A stretch of DNA of 64,000 nucleotides from Lunularia cruciata (taxonomy: Eukaryota > Streptophyta > Marchantiopsida > Lunulariales > Lunulariaceae), in contig OX419756.1 of the NCBI GenBank assembly GCA_948567375.1, positions 17,241,001 through 17,305,000 of the forward strand. The letters run 5' to 3'. Below are positions 21,894 through 31,692 of this stretch, one piece after another. The translations under genes and the position numbers were made by a program. How positions within the stretch are numbered: the first letter of the stretch is position 1; each line of letters opens with the position of its first letter. The notes under the pieces were generated by a model. It did no database searches. It worked only from the letters and a program-made list of their open reading frames with translations, and was not told where the DNA came from.

Positions 21894-24639
21894 TTTCTTG
21901 GTTGCTGCACGGTGGCACTAATCATTTCCCACACCAATGCAAAACTACAAAACTGCCATTGAGTTGCTTGACAACTCATACATTTGCTTGGGAGGATGGT
22001 GAATTTGAGTTTAGAATTTTAGTTGTTGAGAGAAGGCATTTTGGATTTTGAATATGAAAACCAAATCATAAATCATATTTGACTCATCTAACCCCGTGTC
22101 CACCCTCTTGAGAAAACACGTCCCTTTGTCTGATAATCATTTATTTAGTTACGGTATTTTTAAACATCCGTAACATAGTGCTTGATTTTTATAAATGAAT
22201 GCAATTTGGATAAAATATCCCATAACTGAATTTACAGAGCACTCATTTATTGCAATCTTGTCTCGTTACAAAGTTCACAAAAGATTATTGTGAAGTGTGT
22301 TATTTATCCCGTAGACATCAGCCAAATCTATTTCTGAAACCCCCTAATGCATATGAAGTTATGTACAATTGCCAAGCCTTAAGTATAGCTTGAATACAAA
22401 TGAGTTTGAACTCCCCAGCTCGAGCCCACATGCAGCATTGCAGTCCGGACTCCACTATCACAACCATGTTCCGTTAACCAACGAGTTCACATTTTTGTTG
22501 GACATCGTCTCACGCATTCGATATCAACGTTAAAAGTAGTGCTCAAAGTTGTTTAGAATAGCGTATTGTGCATGCAGTGTCAATGTGAACACTAGGTGTG
22601 GAAGCTTTTTCCATGTCCTCACTTCTCGTAGTTTTCCTTCACATAGAAAATCTAAAATGTTAACGGATGATATTTACGTTGCAGTAGTATATTCTAATTT
22701 TGATTTTAAATGAAAGGAGAAAAATTGTTAGAAAGATCTGAACGTACAGTATATAGAACCTTAAAATGGAGAATGTGGTAACTCTATGAATATGCAATAA
22801 GCGGTACTTTCCCGGAAGAAAAGACAGTCTAGGATGTCCTTCAAGACCTGCAGCAAAACACCCAAGAAGAAAAGCCAAAGGGAAATCGATTCCGAAAGAC
22901 TACAAACATCAAATCTTAAGGAAAAGTTCGAGTATTAGAATATTGGTTGAAAGCCCTTACGAGAAAATAATCGAATAAAGGTGAAGAAAAGGAGAACTTC
23001 TTGAAATCCCAAAGTGCCAAAGTTGCCGATGTCATTGAGGCAGGTAAAAGGAATCCCGAAAATTCCAATAGATAAAAATCTTCTCATAGGTTAAAGCAAA
23101 GAACGATCACGTAAACAACACAAAGGATGGGAGACCCCAGCAAGCAGTACTAAGCCCCAATAATGGAGCTAAGCCCTTCATAGATTGGCTATATACAGAC
23201 CTCCTTATAATAGGCGGGTAGAATTTCTGGCGCCTAAATGTCCTAAAGTAATTCTTGTGAGGTGCCTAAATTAAGGCCCTTGCGCACAATAGCAGAACCC
23301 CATTAGCCTGTTTATGATAGGTGGGTAGGGTTTCTGGCTCCTAAATGATCTAAAGTACTTCTTTGTGAGTTTCTAATAACTAATTGTTGCAAGATGTTGG
23401 TTTATTGAAGCATGTGCTCGCATTGAGAGAATCGTCGTGCAGCATGATGTAGACAACGACCATTCACCAATCCACTTGCACTACCACCTATTTTACCGCA
23501 ATAGCTTGTTCTTGTTTTTGCTGCCGATTTCATTTGCAAGTAGACAGAGTCTTTGCTTGCAGCATTGATACTCGGCCACACAAATAGACGTCATTGCCAA
23601 GGAGCATAAAGCTCTTCTTCAAGCTTACTGCAATGAGCTTGTGTTGCAGGAGTGCATTGATGGCTGTAACCAAAAGACATCCTTTGACAATGCATGGACC
23701 TTACCCAGTGCTCGGTTTCCAAGGTTGGTCTAGTTTTGCAGTAGAATTGCAACAATATTCCCTTGCACTACAGTGGAGTCTGACTTCTTTGTTCTGAGGT
23801 GGGAGGAAGGTGATCACCTTTGAAAGAGTCTTTCAAATTTGGACTCAAGGTGTGCAGTAGACATAGCAGTTTAGATTAACTTGCAAATTATGATAACTGA
23901 GTAGCAACCTTGCATCTTGTATTACAATCTATAGATTAATATCGTAATCGATTGATCATAATCTATAGATTGATACGTAATGCACCTCTTGTTGTATCAA
24001 AAGAATTTTTAATTTTCATTTATTAACCATCAATTTTGACAAAGGATGTATACCGCTTAAATTTATTTTGAAACTACATCTATATTAAACTAATTTAGTC
24101 AATCGCCTATTATAAGCAGGCTGGCTATATACCTTCAATCAGTCTAATCTCCTATCCTTTTCCAATGTTCCTCATGCGCTGCGCTCTGCCTAGTCTAGGT
24201 CCGAATCCGTCCCTCTCTGTCAGCTTGTATCACGCGCAAGGCACGTGGGTTCCTTTATACGGACACCTTGCCCCACACTGCCATTTTAGCCCACAGCATC
24301 TCTGATACCCACAAATATTAGCCTCGTAGTTGTGCTGCCCCACACCGGCCCACGTCCTCGGTAGTACTCAAATTAGCATCTTTTCTAAGCTTCTCGGAAA
24401 GTTGAGCCCAAGTTCAATGCATGATGGTTCGTGAGGGAAAGTGTTAGATAATCAATAGAGGTCTTCGCAACAGAGCTTGTCGCATGGTATTCAAATGCAC
24501 TAGTGGCACACACCTGACAATGCAAAGGCCGAAGTAACTAGGACCCGAGGTCGCACGTGACTGTTAAAGTTAAGAGAACTGTTCTTTCTGGACTGGTGGG
24601 ACCCGTGTTGTCCGGACCCAATGCAAAATTTGAACCCTA
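21894..24639. other. No gene recognised; small direct repeats
   Basis: No convincing coding region. A roughly 52-bp imperfect direct repeat (GGGTAGAATTTCTGGCGCCT type) occurs at about 23211-23261 and 23318-23369. A pair of ATCTATAGAT palindromes within a roughly 40-bp direct repeat lies at about 23928-23985. Confidence 0.35.
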
Positions 24640-25070
24640 ATCCTAAAAGCCGGGACTTTCCCATTGACATTCTCCAACGTAGAGTTTGTTAATGTACATT
24701 GACATTAACCCAGAAAAGTCTGTTATGATGTTATGACTGCCCTTGCTCCGTCGTCCCCCACGACGCAAGGCAGTCCCCAGTGACTAACCTAAATCCAACA
24801 ACATCTTTCAGCTAGGGTGGGGACCAGTCGTGCCAAACGGAGAAAGGGGTCTCGGACCCTAACCCTTAAAACCGGTTTCTCCCGCTTGCCCTAAGAACGG
24901 GGATTTTCCTGGTTGCACGTTTACGGTATCTTAAAAACGTGTGTTATGATTACCCTTGACCCGTCAACCCACGTGGCAAGGCAGTCCCCGGTGACTAGCC
25001 TAACTCCGGCAACATTTTTCACCTAGGGTTGGTCCCGTCGTACCAACAGAAGGAGGGTCTAGGACTATCA
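24640..25070. repeat. Imperfect tandem repeat of about 217 bp, GC-richer than surroundings
   Basis: Two diverged units are recognisable, beginning at CCCTAATCCTAAAA (about 24640) and CCCTAACCCTTAAAA (about 24858). Each goes on to TGTTATGAT...CCCTTG(C/A)...CGTGGCAAGGCAGTCCCC(A/G)GTGACTA and ends near CCTAGGGT(G/T)GG. The second unit fades after about 25070. Frequent CpG and the absence of C-to-T decay set it apart from the transposons nearby. Confidence 0.55.
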
Positions 25071-25648
25071 AGTATCGACCTATCAGGGATATGGCGCACG
25101 ACATGATTGATTCTATTTTGATAGAGAAGATAACAAGATGCATTATTGGAAATGCAAATACTTGCTTACTCAGATCGTTCTACCTGTTTGTTTCAACGTA
25201 TATCCAGGATATGCTAGAACGGTCCTGTCGCTTATATTCCAGTCCAATTCCAGACAACCAGCATTGTCTGACACCACTGGCACCATCGCCTCTATCTAAT
25301 TGATCTGCTGCAGCAGATTTGCTGGAACAGAAATCGCCGGTAAGAGCAGTCTTCCCTGATTCAAAACTGGCCAATTTGATTATAATATGCTGGAGAATCT
25401 AATATGTAGTATTATTCTCAATGAAATCTATCATAGGAATCGAGTCACTCCTTCACGATGGGTAGATATTCTAGATTCGAACCATAGCTAGCAACTGACC
25501 TTGACAATAGCCGGATCTACAACAAGAGAATACTTTCTTCGCTTTGCCAAGGTTGTTTTTTTCTCTTCTATACTCTACCGAGCTCTTGCTCCTTCTTTGT
25601 TACCCTTGTCATAGCATGGATGATTTCTAATCTTGAATCAGCGAACTG
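25071..25648. other. Spacer, no gene recognised
   Basis: No feature supported; short open frames only. Confidence 0.3.
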
Positions 25649-27246
25649 TTATTTCAAGATTTTATATTTAGCTATATGTCTTTCCTTGGCTAGGACATTT
25701 TGCTCTATTATTCTCTTTTTACTTCCCATTTCTCTCTTTAAGTTCTCTATTATTTGATTCTGGACTACTACATCTTTTCGTAGTACCTCCTTTTGCTCCT
25801 CTCCTCGGGTTATACTCTCCTTCAACTCCGAGTTCTCTTCTTCTAATCTTGCCATCACTTGCAACACAGTCTTTACCTTTGGATACTCCGACTGCATCTC
25901 TTTCTTCTTCTCCTCCAGCTTTATCAGTAATGGGCATACAATCTCACACAAATACTCCACTCCTCCGCTCTGATTCAATTTTGCTTGCGGGCTTTTCTCC
26001 TTCTTTGCTTCTTCTTCGCCTAACACTCTTCTCCTCAGTCAAAGTCGCCTGATTGGAATGAATTGCTCCCTCCCCAAACTTCCACTTTCCATTTCTCTTC
26101 TTCTACTTGGTCCAGCCTCCTATGTTGCTTTTCTTCTGGAGCGGATACCTCTCTGAATGATAGTCTTCTTCCTTTGGGTTATCTTCTTCTACCATCTCCA
26201 ACTTTCCCTCTTCTTCCTCTGATGTCGGTTGCATCTCCACTCCATCTTCACTCTTGCTCCTCGCTTCACCACTTTGCAATGTGATTTTAGGTTCTTCCCC
26301 TCTCTCCAAGTCTTCTTACTTGTACCCGGCTTCCCCTTTTGATTCTTCTCCCGATGATGCAATTACCACTAGGTCCTCCTTCGGGTTTACTTTCCTGGTT
26401 TTCCAAGGTCTTGTCGCCGCTACTTCTTCTTTTGGTCGACTCTTCTTCTTTGACTTGGGAGCATTCACCGCCAACCGCACGCTCTGCCCCAGCTGCACGT
26501 AGTACTCGTCATTGCTCTTGATCTGAAGAATGTATTGCTGCTGCTCCTTCGCATCAACATCTCTTCTTAAGTCGGGATGGAAATGAAACACTATCTTGTG
26601 TCGTTCCACCGCATTCTATAGATTCAATCCCAAATAAAAGTGGGTTGCAAATGGCATAATGTAGTGTGGAGGTGACTTATCCCTCAAATTCCACACCATC
26701 TGTCTTGTGCGGTGATGAAAGCACTTTGCCCAATTGATTGGTTCCCCTGCAAACATCTTATGGAAAAACACCACTTGATGTTTCATCACATAAGTGGTTT
26801 GCTCCGGCTTGAAGATAGCAATCATTGCTCCTATGATGCCTCTCTTCACAAGGTCCTTGTAACTCTCAACCTTATACCCATTCTTTGTGCATTTTGAAGA
26901 AAATGCATCTTGCACTTCTTGGTTCTTCAACTACCTCTACTCTCTCCAAGAATGTGGCTCCTTGCTCCTCACCCGCCTCTCTTCCAAGTACTAACCTCCA
27001 ATCCAACTCTATCCATTGAGGTGGATTTCCTCTCTTACCCTTTGCTTCAGGTCAGTCTAGACACTTACTCTCAATGATCTTGGTCATGAAACCTGGAAAA
27101 CTAAGATTCCAATCCCATGCCAGAAATGTGATCCAAAGCTTGCTCAAGACTTCAATTCTTGCAATCACATCTAACCTCCAAATTGCATGATTTCTCAGTA
27201 CAAATTCTGAGTTCTTCTTTCCATCTCCTATCTTACTCTCCTCCAC
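25649..27246 (-). pseudogene. Broken ORF with coiled coil; possible plant-transposon accessory protein
   Basis: A chain of minus-strand frames reads, from 27246 downwards: EFVLRNHAIWRLDVIARIEVL and WITFLAWDW (27246-27052); MIAIFKPEQTTYVMKH, then EPINWAKCFHHRTRQMVW and HYIMPFATHFYLGL (26930-26616); a Lys-rich segment PKSKKKSRPKEE (26609-26316); and finally a long Glu/Lys coiled coil (26026-25649, KTVLQVMARLEEENSELK...). The central part resembles, by eye, the domain often labelled putative plant transposon protein, found in accessory ORFs of gypsy elements. It runs in the same direction as G3, whose truncated pol end is at 28342, but a G2 fragment lies between, so membership is uncertain. Two stops and at least three frame changes make it defective. 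Confidence 0.35.
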
Positions 27247-27864
27247 TCTAGGTTGGTGACTATTCTTTCACCCTGCTCCCGGACTAACTCTCTTGACTTC
27301 CTCTTGATGCACAAGCGAGTCTCTTACTACACTTTCTTTTCCACAATCTCCTTCAAGACAACTCCTTAATGGCAATGGGAAATTACTTGTCATCTCTTTG
27401 TCTCTATCCCAAATTTTATAGTGGTGCGTCTCATAAGTCTTTCTTCAGTTTGAGCTTCTACCAAGAAATGACACCTTTTGCATGCTCTTGTGGCTATCTT
27501 GACCTTTCCTCCACCCCTCACGTGATCTGTCTATTAATGGGATCTCTTGTTTACGTCAATGTCAATTTTCCCCACTCATAGGCCAGCCATTTTTTATGTG
27601 CGGTACCTTCTTGAATGTCCAACCCCAAAGGAAAGTTGTTACACTATCCTCACCTCGGGTTGCACACCCTCAAGATGAAGTCTTCTTGCTTTGGGTTAAA
27701 TGTTGACACGACCAATCCAAGTACTTTGTCTTATGACACAAAGTCACTTTACCTTGGGTTACAACCCAAAGACACCATTCTTCACCTTCTGATGCCATAC
27801 AAGCGAAATACTACTTCATCTGTCTACTTCTTCTTTGTAAATAAGAAAAAAAACAAAAATGTGG

Positions 27865-28341
27865 GTATCACACCTATGGTAGATTGGAGGAAGAAAGTAG
27901 CGAGAACCTACCAATGGTCAATCATTGGGGTTAAAGAAAAATCACATGTGCACAAATTGCCTCTCTATGTCATAGGGAGAGCAATTATCTATAAGATTGA
28001 TAGATGTTTCATAAGTCTAATACGAAAAGACCAAAGTGCACAACTCGATGGACAAATTCTTGAGAAATTGAAGTATGTGGTAAATGAGTTTCAAGATATG
28101 TTAAGTGAGTTTCAAGATGTTTTTGTTGATGATCTACCTGTAGGATTACCACCAAAAAGGAAAGTAGGTCATAAAATTGAGACACTCTTGAGGAAGACAC
28201 CTCCTTGTAAGGCCCCATATCGCCCATCACGTCATGAGTTGGAGGAATGAAAGAATCAAATTGAGGATATGCTGCAAAAAGGGTTCATCCAACCCAACGC
28301 ATCACCGTATGAGGCTCCTATCTTGTTTGTGATGAAGAATG
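27865..28341 (+). pseudogene. pol: G2 forward copy, left piece: protease-RT linker and RT start
   Basis: In the plus frame this reads MVDWRKKVARTYQW, LPLYVIGRA and VVNEFQDMLSEFQDVFVDDLPVGLPPKRKVGHKIE, then CKAPYRPSRHELEE and, after a stop, SPYEAPILFVMKNGT. It closely matches the G2 reverse copy at 44100-43619 (VNEFQDVFLDELPIGLQPKRRVDHKIE, CKAPYRLLPHELEE, SPYGAPILFVKKKEGT). Homology stops abruptly at about 28341, where reverse-oriented G3 sequence begins. The right-hand part of the same forward element resumes at 40039, on the other side of G3. Confidence 0.65.
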
Positions 28342-28344
28342 GAA

Positions 28345-28620
28345 CCAAAATACATTACCCAATCACCTTCTTTGAAAGGCTCCACCTTTGTCTTGCCTTG
28401 CCTCTTGTCAAAGCTCTCCTTTTGTTTCCTTTGGGCTTGCTCCACTCAAACCATAGCAACTGCTCTTGCCTCTTCCAATTCCATGAGTTGATCCTTCCTT
28501 GACTTCTGTGCATCACCTCCTTGTGCTTTCTTCAATCTTCTATGAATGCTTTGGAAAGTAGGAAGATCAAAGTGAATGGGTAAGGTAGAATCAATACCCT
28601 ATACCAATTGAAATAGAGAA
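28345..28620 (-). pseudogene. pol: G3 integrase C-terminal fragment
   Basis: The minus strand reads FQLVYGIDSTLPIHFDLPTFQ and, further on, KVEPFKEGDWVM, the usual end of a gypsy integrase core (FxLVYGxEAVLPxE) followed by the start of its C-terminal domain (GDxV). The integrase HHCC and DDE parts are absent: RNase H coding sequence at 28654 is almost directly adjacent, so an internal deletion removed the catalytic core. Confidence 0.55.
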
Positions 28621-28653
28621 TATCCAATGGAAGTCTTCATGGTTGTCCCATTG

Positions 28654-29151
28654 CTATTCAAAGTAGACCATCTGCTCCTTGGTGAAAAAGAATATCCTCC
28701 ACCTGTAAGGTCTAGATCTTGCTGCAAGGGCCTTCCTCTCCCTAGCATGCATCCTGTCTGGATAGTTACCTCTTGTCACAAAATCCACAATCTCCTTGTA
28801 CTCCATTGGAACCTCTTGAGTGACTGAGATTGTCATGAGCTCCTCATCTGGGAAGGAATCATCCACTGGCTCATATCCATCATGATCATAAGCCCTAGAT
28901 AACAAATTAATATTTGCATGTTTCTTTCCTAGCCTATCCTCAATTGTGTTGTCATACTCACACAATAGTATCATCCACCTTTCTAGTCTCCCTTCAACAT
29001 TAGGCTTGTTGAAGATGTACTTCAAGGCCTTGTGATCCATGACAATGGTGGCTTTCTCTCCAATCAGGTAGTGTCTAAACTTCTTGAGACCAAAGATCAT
29101 TGCCAACCCTTCTCTCTCCATGACAAAATAGTTCTTTTTTGTTGAAACCAT
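28654..29151 (-). pseudogene. pol: G3 RNase H domain
   Basis: A 165-codon frame includes FVMEREGLAMIFGLKKFRHYL and MDHKALKYIF, with the RNase H Asp in MDHK, then RLERWMILLCEYD and GKKHANINLLSRAYD. The last is the usual NxxADxLSR end with the Asp lost. It continues into VPMEYKEIVDFVTRGNYP, normally the linker before integrase. It matches gypsy RT-RNase H organisation. The 5' part of the domain (about 29160-29570) is rearranged by an inverted duplication. Confidence 0.65.
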
Positions 29152-29215
29152 TTGCCTACTAGCATAAGCTATTAGATGATCATGCCCATCTTGGTCTAAA
29201 TGACTAAGAGTGCAT

Positions 29216-29275
29216 CATATAGCAACATTGGAAGCATTAGTGTAGAGGATGAAAGGCTTCCAATGTTGCTATATG
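29216..29275. repeat. Perfect 20-bp inverted repeat with 20-nt loop
   Basis: The left arm at 29216-29235 (CATATAGCAACATTGGAAGC) is exactly complementary to 29256-29275. Sequences just to the right (29276-29395) are forward-strand copies of G3 RNase H/RT sequence that also exists in reverse at 29100-29125 and 29500-29545. The hairpin therefore marks an inverted duplication within G3. Confidence 0.85.
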
Positions 29276-29573
29276 TTGTCATGGAGAGAGAAGGGTTGGC
29301 AACACTACTTGATTGGGTAAGTAGAAAAATGGTTTCAACATTCATCTTCTCATTTTCCAACAAGGCTTACGCATTCTCCAACAAGGCTTAGCAAGAATTG
29401 GAGCTACAAAGGGATTGCTTGAGCTCCTCAAAAGCTAAGAGAGCCTCCTTGTCCTCCATAATCACCATGTAATCTATATCCTTCTTCATGTAGATGGTCA
29501 ATGCATAAGCCTTGTTGAAAAATGAGAAGATGATGAACCTCTTATAGTACCCAACCATCCCCAAGAATTGGTG

Positions 29574-30583
29574 TCACTTTTTCAAGCTTGAAGGGAATGA
29601 AAGGTCTGAGATTTTCCTCACCTTCTCAAGATCAATTGCTATTCCATCCTTGGAGATGATGTGCCCTAAAAGTAGATCTTCTTCATATCCAAAAATGCAC
29701 TTCTCTGGGTTGAGTGATGCATTTGCCTCATCCAAGCATTGAAAGACCTTGATTAGGTGCTCAAAGTGCTCCTCCTTGCTCCTATAGACAAAAAATTCAT
29801 CAAAGAAGTCTCTCACAAATTTCCCAATGAAAATTTCAAATACTTTGTTCATGAACCATTGGAATGTGCTTGGAGCATTGCAAAGCCCAAAAGGCATGAC
29901 CTTGAAAGCATAATTCCTCCAAGGTGTGGTGAATATGGTGAGTTATTGATGCTCTAGTGCAATTTTGATTTGGTTATATCCACTATAACCATCTCCAAAA
30001 CTATACCTCTTATGACCTGCAACCCTTCCAAGATCTCATCAATGAATGGAAATGAGTAGTAGTCCTTCTTGGTAACAACATTGACCTTCTTGTAATCCAG
30101 ACATACTTGAAGCTTGCCATTATTTTTCTTCACAATGACAATTGGAGACACCCATTCTGAATTCTCCACCTCAAAGATAAATCCGGTCTCTTTAAGCTTA
30201 TCAATCTCCTCCATCACAACCAAAGATATTGGTGGGCTAATGAGACCTTGCTTTTGGCAGATTGGTCTTGCATGTGACTCCACCTCTATCTTGTGCTCCT
30301 CCAAGGTGACTTCCTTCAAGTCCATGTAACTAAAAGCAAACACATAGATAAACTTGCAGAAAATCTCCTCAAATCTCAACTTCTTCTCTTTGGTAACATT
30401 TGGGCCATACTTGAGGGTAGATAACCTTCTCTTTATCTCCTCAAGTGTCAATGGTGATTTATCTAAGTCCTTCAAAACCTTTGGCTTAGGTGAAAAATCC
30501 ATAGCACACAAGGGATACACATCTAAATCTGATTCATATTCATCCTCCTCTTTGGAAGTCTCCTCTTCCATGCTTGTGTCCAC
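29574..30583 (-). pseudogene. pol: G3 reverse transcriptase
   Basis: Two minus-strand frames. 30583-29954 holds the N-terminal part (PLCAMDFSPKPKVLKDLD, CQKQGLISPPISLVVMEEIDKL, WVSPIVIVKKNNGKLQVCLDYK, FPFIDEILEGL). 29897-29574 holds the palm (MPFGLCNAPSTFQWFMNKVFE, then FVRDFFDEFFVYRSKEEHFEHL and CIFGYEE). The catalytic box reads FFDE where gypsy elements have Y/F-x-D-D, so the second aspartate is Glu. A stop/frame change around 29954 separates the two frames. It is clearly Ty3/gypsy RT but inactive. Confidence 0.75.
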
Positions 30584-30839
30584 ACTTGAAGCTCCTTATT
30601 CAAAACTTGATTCCCAATAATCAGAAGATGGTGTATCTAAATGTGAAATGTTGGTGGTGTTAGTCATAGGGACTATAACTCTATGGTTTGATGAACCAAT
30701 CCTCAAGTACCCTTTGTGTCATTGATCAATTATGCGTGCTGCTCTCAACCATGGCCTCCTAAGAAGTAAGTCATAGCTTGAATCCTTCAAGACTTGGAAA
30801 GTCATGAGTTTTTGAACTTCCATAACTAAAACTACCACT

Positions 30840-30993
30840 TTATCCATCACCCCTACTGTTCAAACTTGTTGTTTGTGTGCCATGCTCACCAAAATTTTTT
30901 AAGGTCTTGAGGGTATCACCCAACTTCTTCATCAACCTTTCTGACATGGCATTCACTGTTGATCCTCCATCAACCAATGCATCCTTGATGTTG
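30840..30993 (-). pseudogene. pol: G3 protease, downstream part (cut by G1a)
   Basis: This frame reads HNIKDALVDGGSTVNAMSERLMKKLGDTLKTLKN, an aspartic-protease start in which the active-site triplet is DGG rather than DTG/DSG. Its coding strand is broken at 30994 by the G1a insertion. The upstream continuation (RVNG, then DSKIDV and WEACEYDS) is found on the minus strand immediately beyond 36626. Joining across the insertion restores an uninterrupted frame, so G3 protease was presumably intact here when G1a inserted. Confidence 0.65.
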
Positions 30994-30998
30994 TGACC
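30994..30998. repeat. Left target-site duplication of G1a (TGACC)
   Basis: TGACC directly precedes the G1a 5' LTR and is repeated exactly at 36622-36626 after the 3' LTR. Confidence 0.92.
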
Positions 30999-31421
30999 TG
31001 TAACAATATGGAGTTTAGTGACGAAGTTAGTTGGGCTTACGAAGTAGAGAATAAGACAAAATAGCCTAGAATATTCTAGAAGCATCTAAGAAGCTTCTTA
31101 GGAAGCTTCCCAACTAGTTAACTTGCGCCCTAAGCAGGTAGCTTCTAGAAGGAAGCTTCTAGAAGCTTCTAACTAGCTTAGCTTGCACGCCAAGTAGGCG
31201 GCTTCTAGAAGGAAGCTTCTTGAGAAGCTTCCTAGTTAACTTGGCTTGCACTCCAAGAAAGCGGCTCAAGGAAACTTCTTGAGAAGCTTCAAGGGTCTTG
31301 TATGCTACCTATAAATACCAAGGCTGAAGCTCATGCTAGGCATTCGGAGTTTTCCCTCATTCAAGTGTCCCAATGTGAGCTTCCATTCTCCTATTTCTCT
31401 CCTCGGTTTTGGTCTTTTACA
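30999..31421 (+). repeat. G1a 5' LTR
   Basis: 423 bp, starting TGTAACAATATGG and ending GGTCTTTTACA. U3 carries the GAAnnTTC array (31068-31291) and a TATAAATA box at 31310-31317. Transcription would start about 25-35 bp later, giving R/U5 of roughly 80 bp. Confidence 0.95.
31068..31317 (+). promoter_or_regulatory. Heat-shock-element array and TATA box in the G1a LTR
   Basis: Nine GAAnnTTC dyads lie within 222 bp, starting at 31069, 31090, 31102, 31152, 31162, 31212, 31224, 31271 and 31283. The 20 bases at 31151-31170 (GGAAGCTTCTAGAAGCTTCT) are four contiguous alternating nGAAn units, a textbook perfect heat-shock element; 31068-31082 holds three contiguous units. A TATAAATA box follows at 31310-31317, about 20 bp after the last dyad. 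In random sequence one GAAnnTTC is expected about every 4 kb. The array is kept in the 3' LTR (one dyad mutated at 36471) and largely in G1b. Heat-shock-factor control is inferred. Confidence 0.6.
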
Positions 31422-31422
31422 T

Positions 31423-31437
31423 TAGTATCAGAGCAGG
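31423..31437 (+). other. Primer-binding site for initiator-Met tRNA
   Basis: TAGTATCAGAGCAGG starts two bases after the 5' LTR and matches the standard plant TGGTATCAGAGC(A)GG complement of the initiator-Met tRNA 3' end with one mismatch. Confidence 0.85.
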
Positions 31438-31443
31438 AATGGG

Positions 31444-31659
31444 ATGGATGGAATTTATGGACCACCAAATCCACTTCCGCCAAACCATTGGGACTTTCAT
31501 GTCCAGATATTACCAAAGCATCGTTTCACACAATTCATCACCTCACGCTTTGGGCAGGATTTTCTACATATGATCACCGTGTCAGAGGAACCCTTGATAC
31601 TTCCAGTTGTAACTTATGGAGAACGGTGGACGTGTTGTATCTACGTGTTAATCAACTAG
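31444..31659 (+). CDS. G1 leader ORF upstream of gag
   Basis: A 71-codon frame directly after the PBS, in the same register as gag but separated from it by TAG codons at 31657 and 31672. It begins MDGIYGPPNPLPPNHWDF and ends LPVVTYGERWTCCIYVLIN. G1b has the same frame and the same two TAG codons, so the separation is ancestral to both copies. A related peptide is encoded at 20160-19906. The Pro-rich start and Trp/Cys-rich end suggest a small folded domain, perhaps a detached N-terminal gag piece. Function unknown. Readthrough of the two stops would fuse it to gag, but nothing here shows that this happens. Confidence 0.45.
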   Translation: MDGIYGPPNPLPPNHWDFHVQILPKHRFTQFITSRFGQDFLHMITVSEEPLILPVVTYGERWTCCIYVLIN

Positions 31660-31692
31660 ATAAATTGCAGGTAGTGGAATAGAGTAGTAGCG

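Noticed and set aside
23110-23170. Possible 5S rRNA-derived fragment (GGATGGGAGACC)
   Set aside because: Only a dozen bases match the 5S internal region; the remainder does not, and similar words occur near RL 3' ends.
31151-31170. GAAGCTTC clusters as cloning-linker (HindIII) artefact
   Set aside because: They are embedded in LTRs of four independent copies with ordinary divergence and flanked by genuine target duplications.
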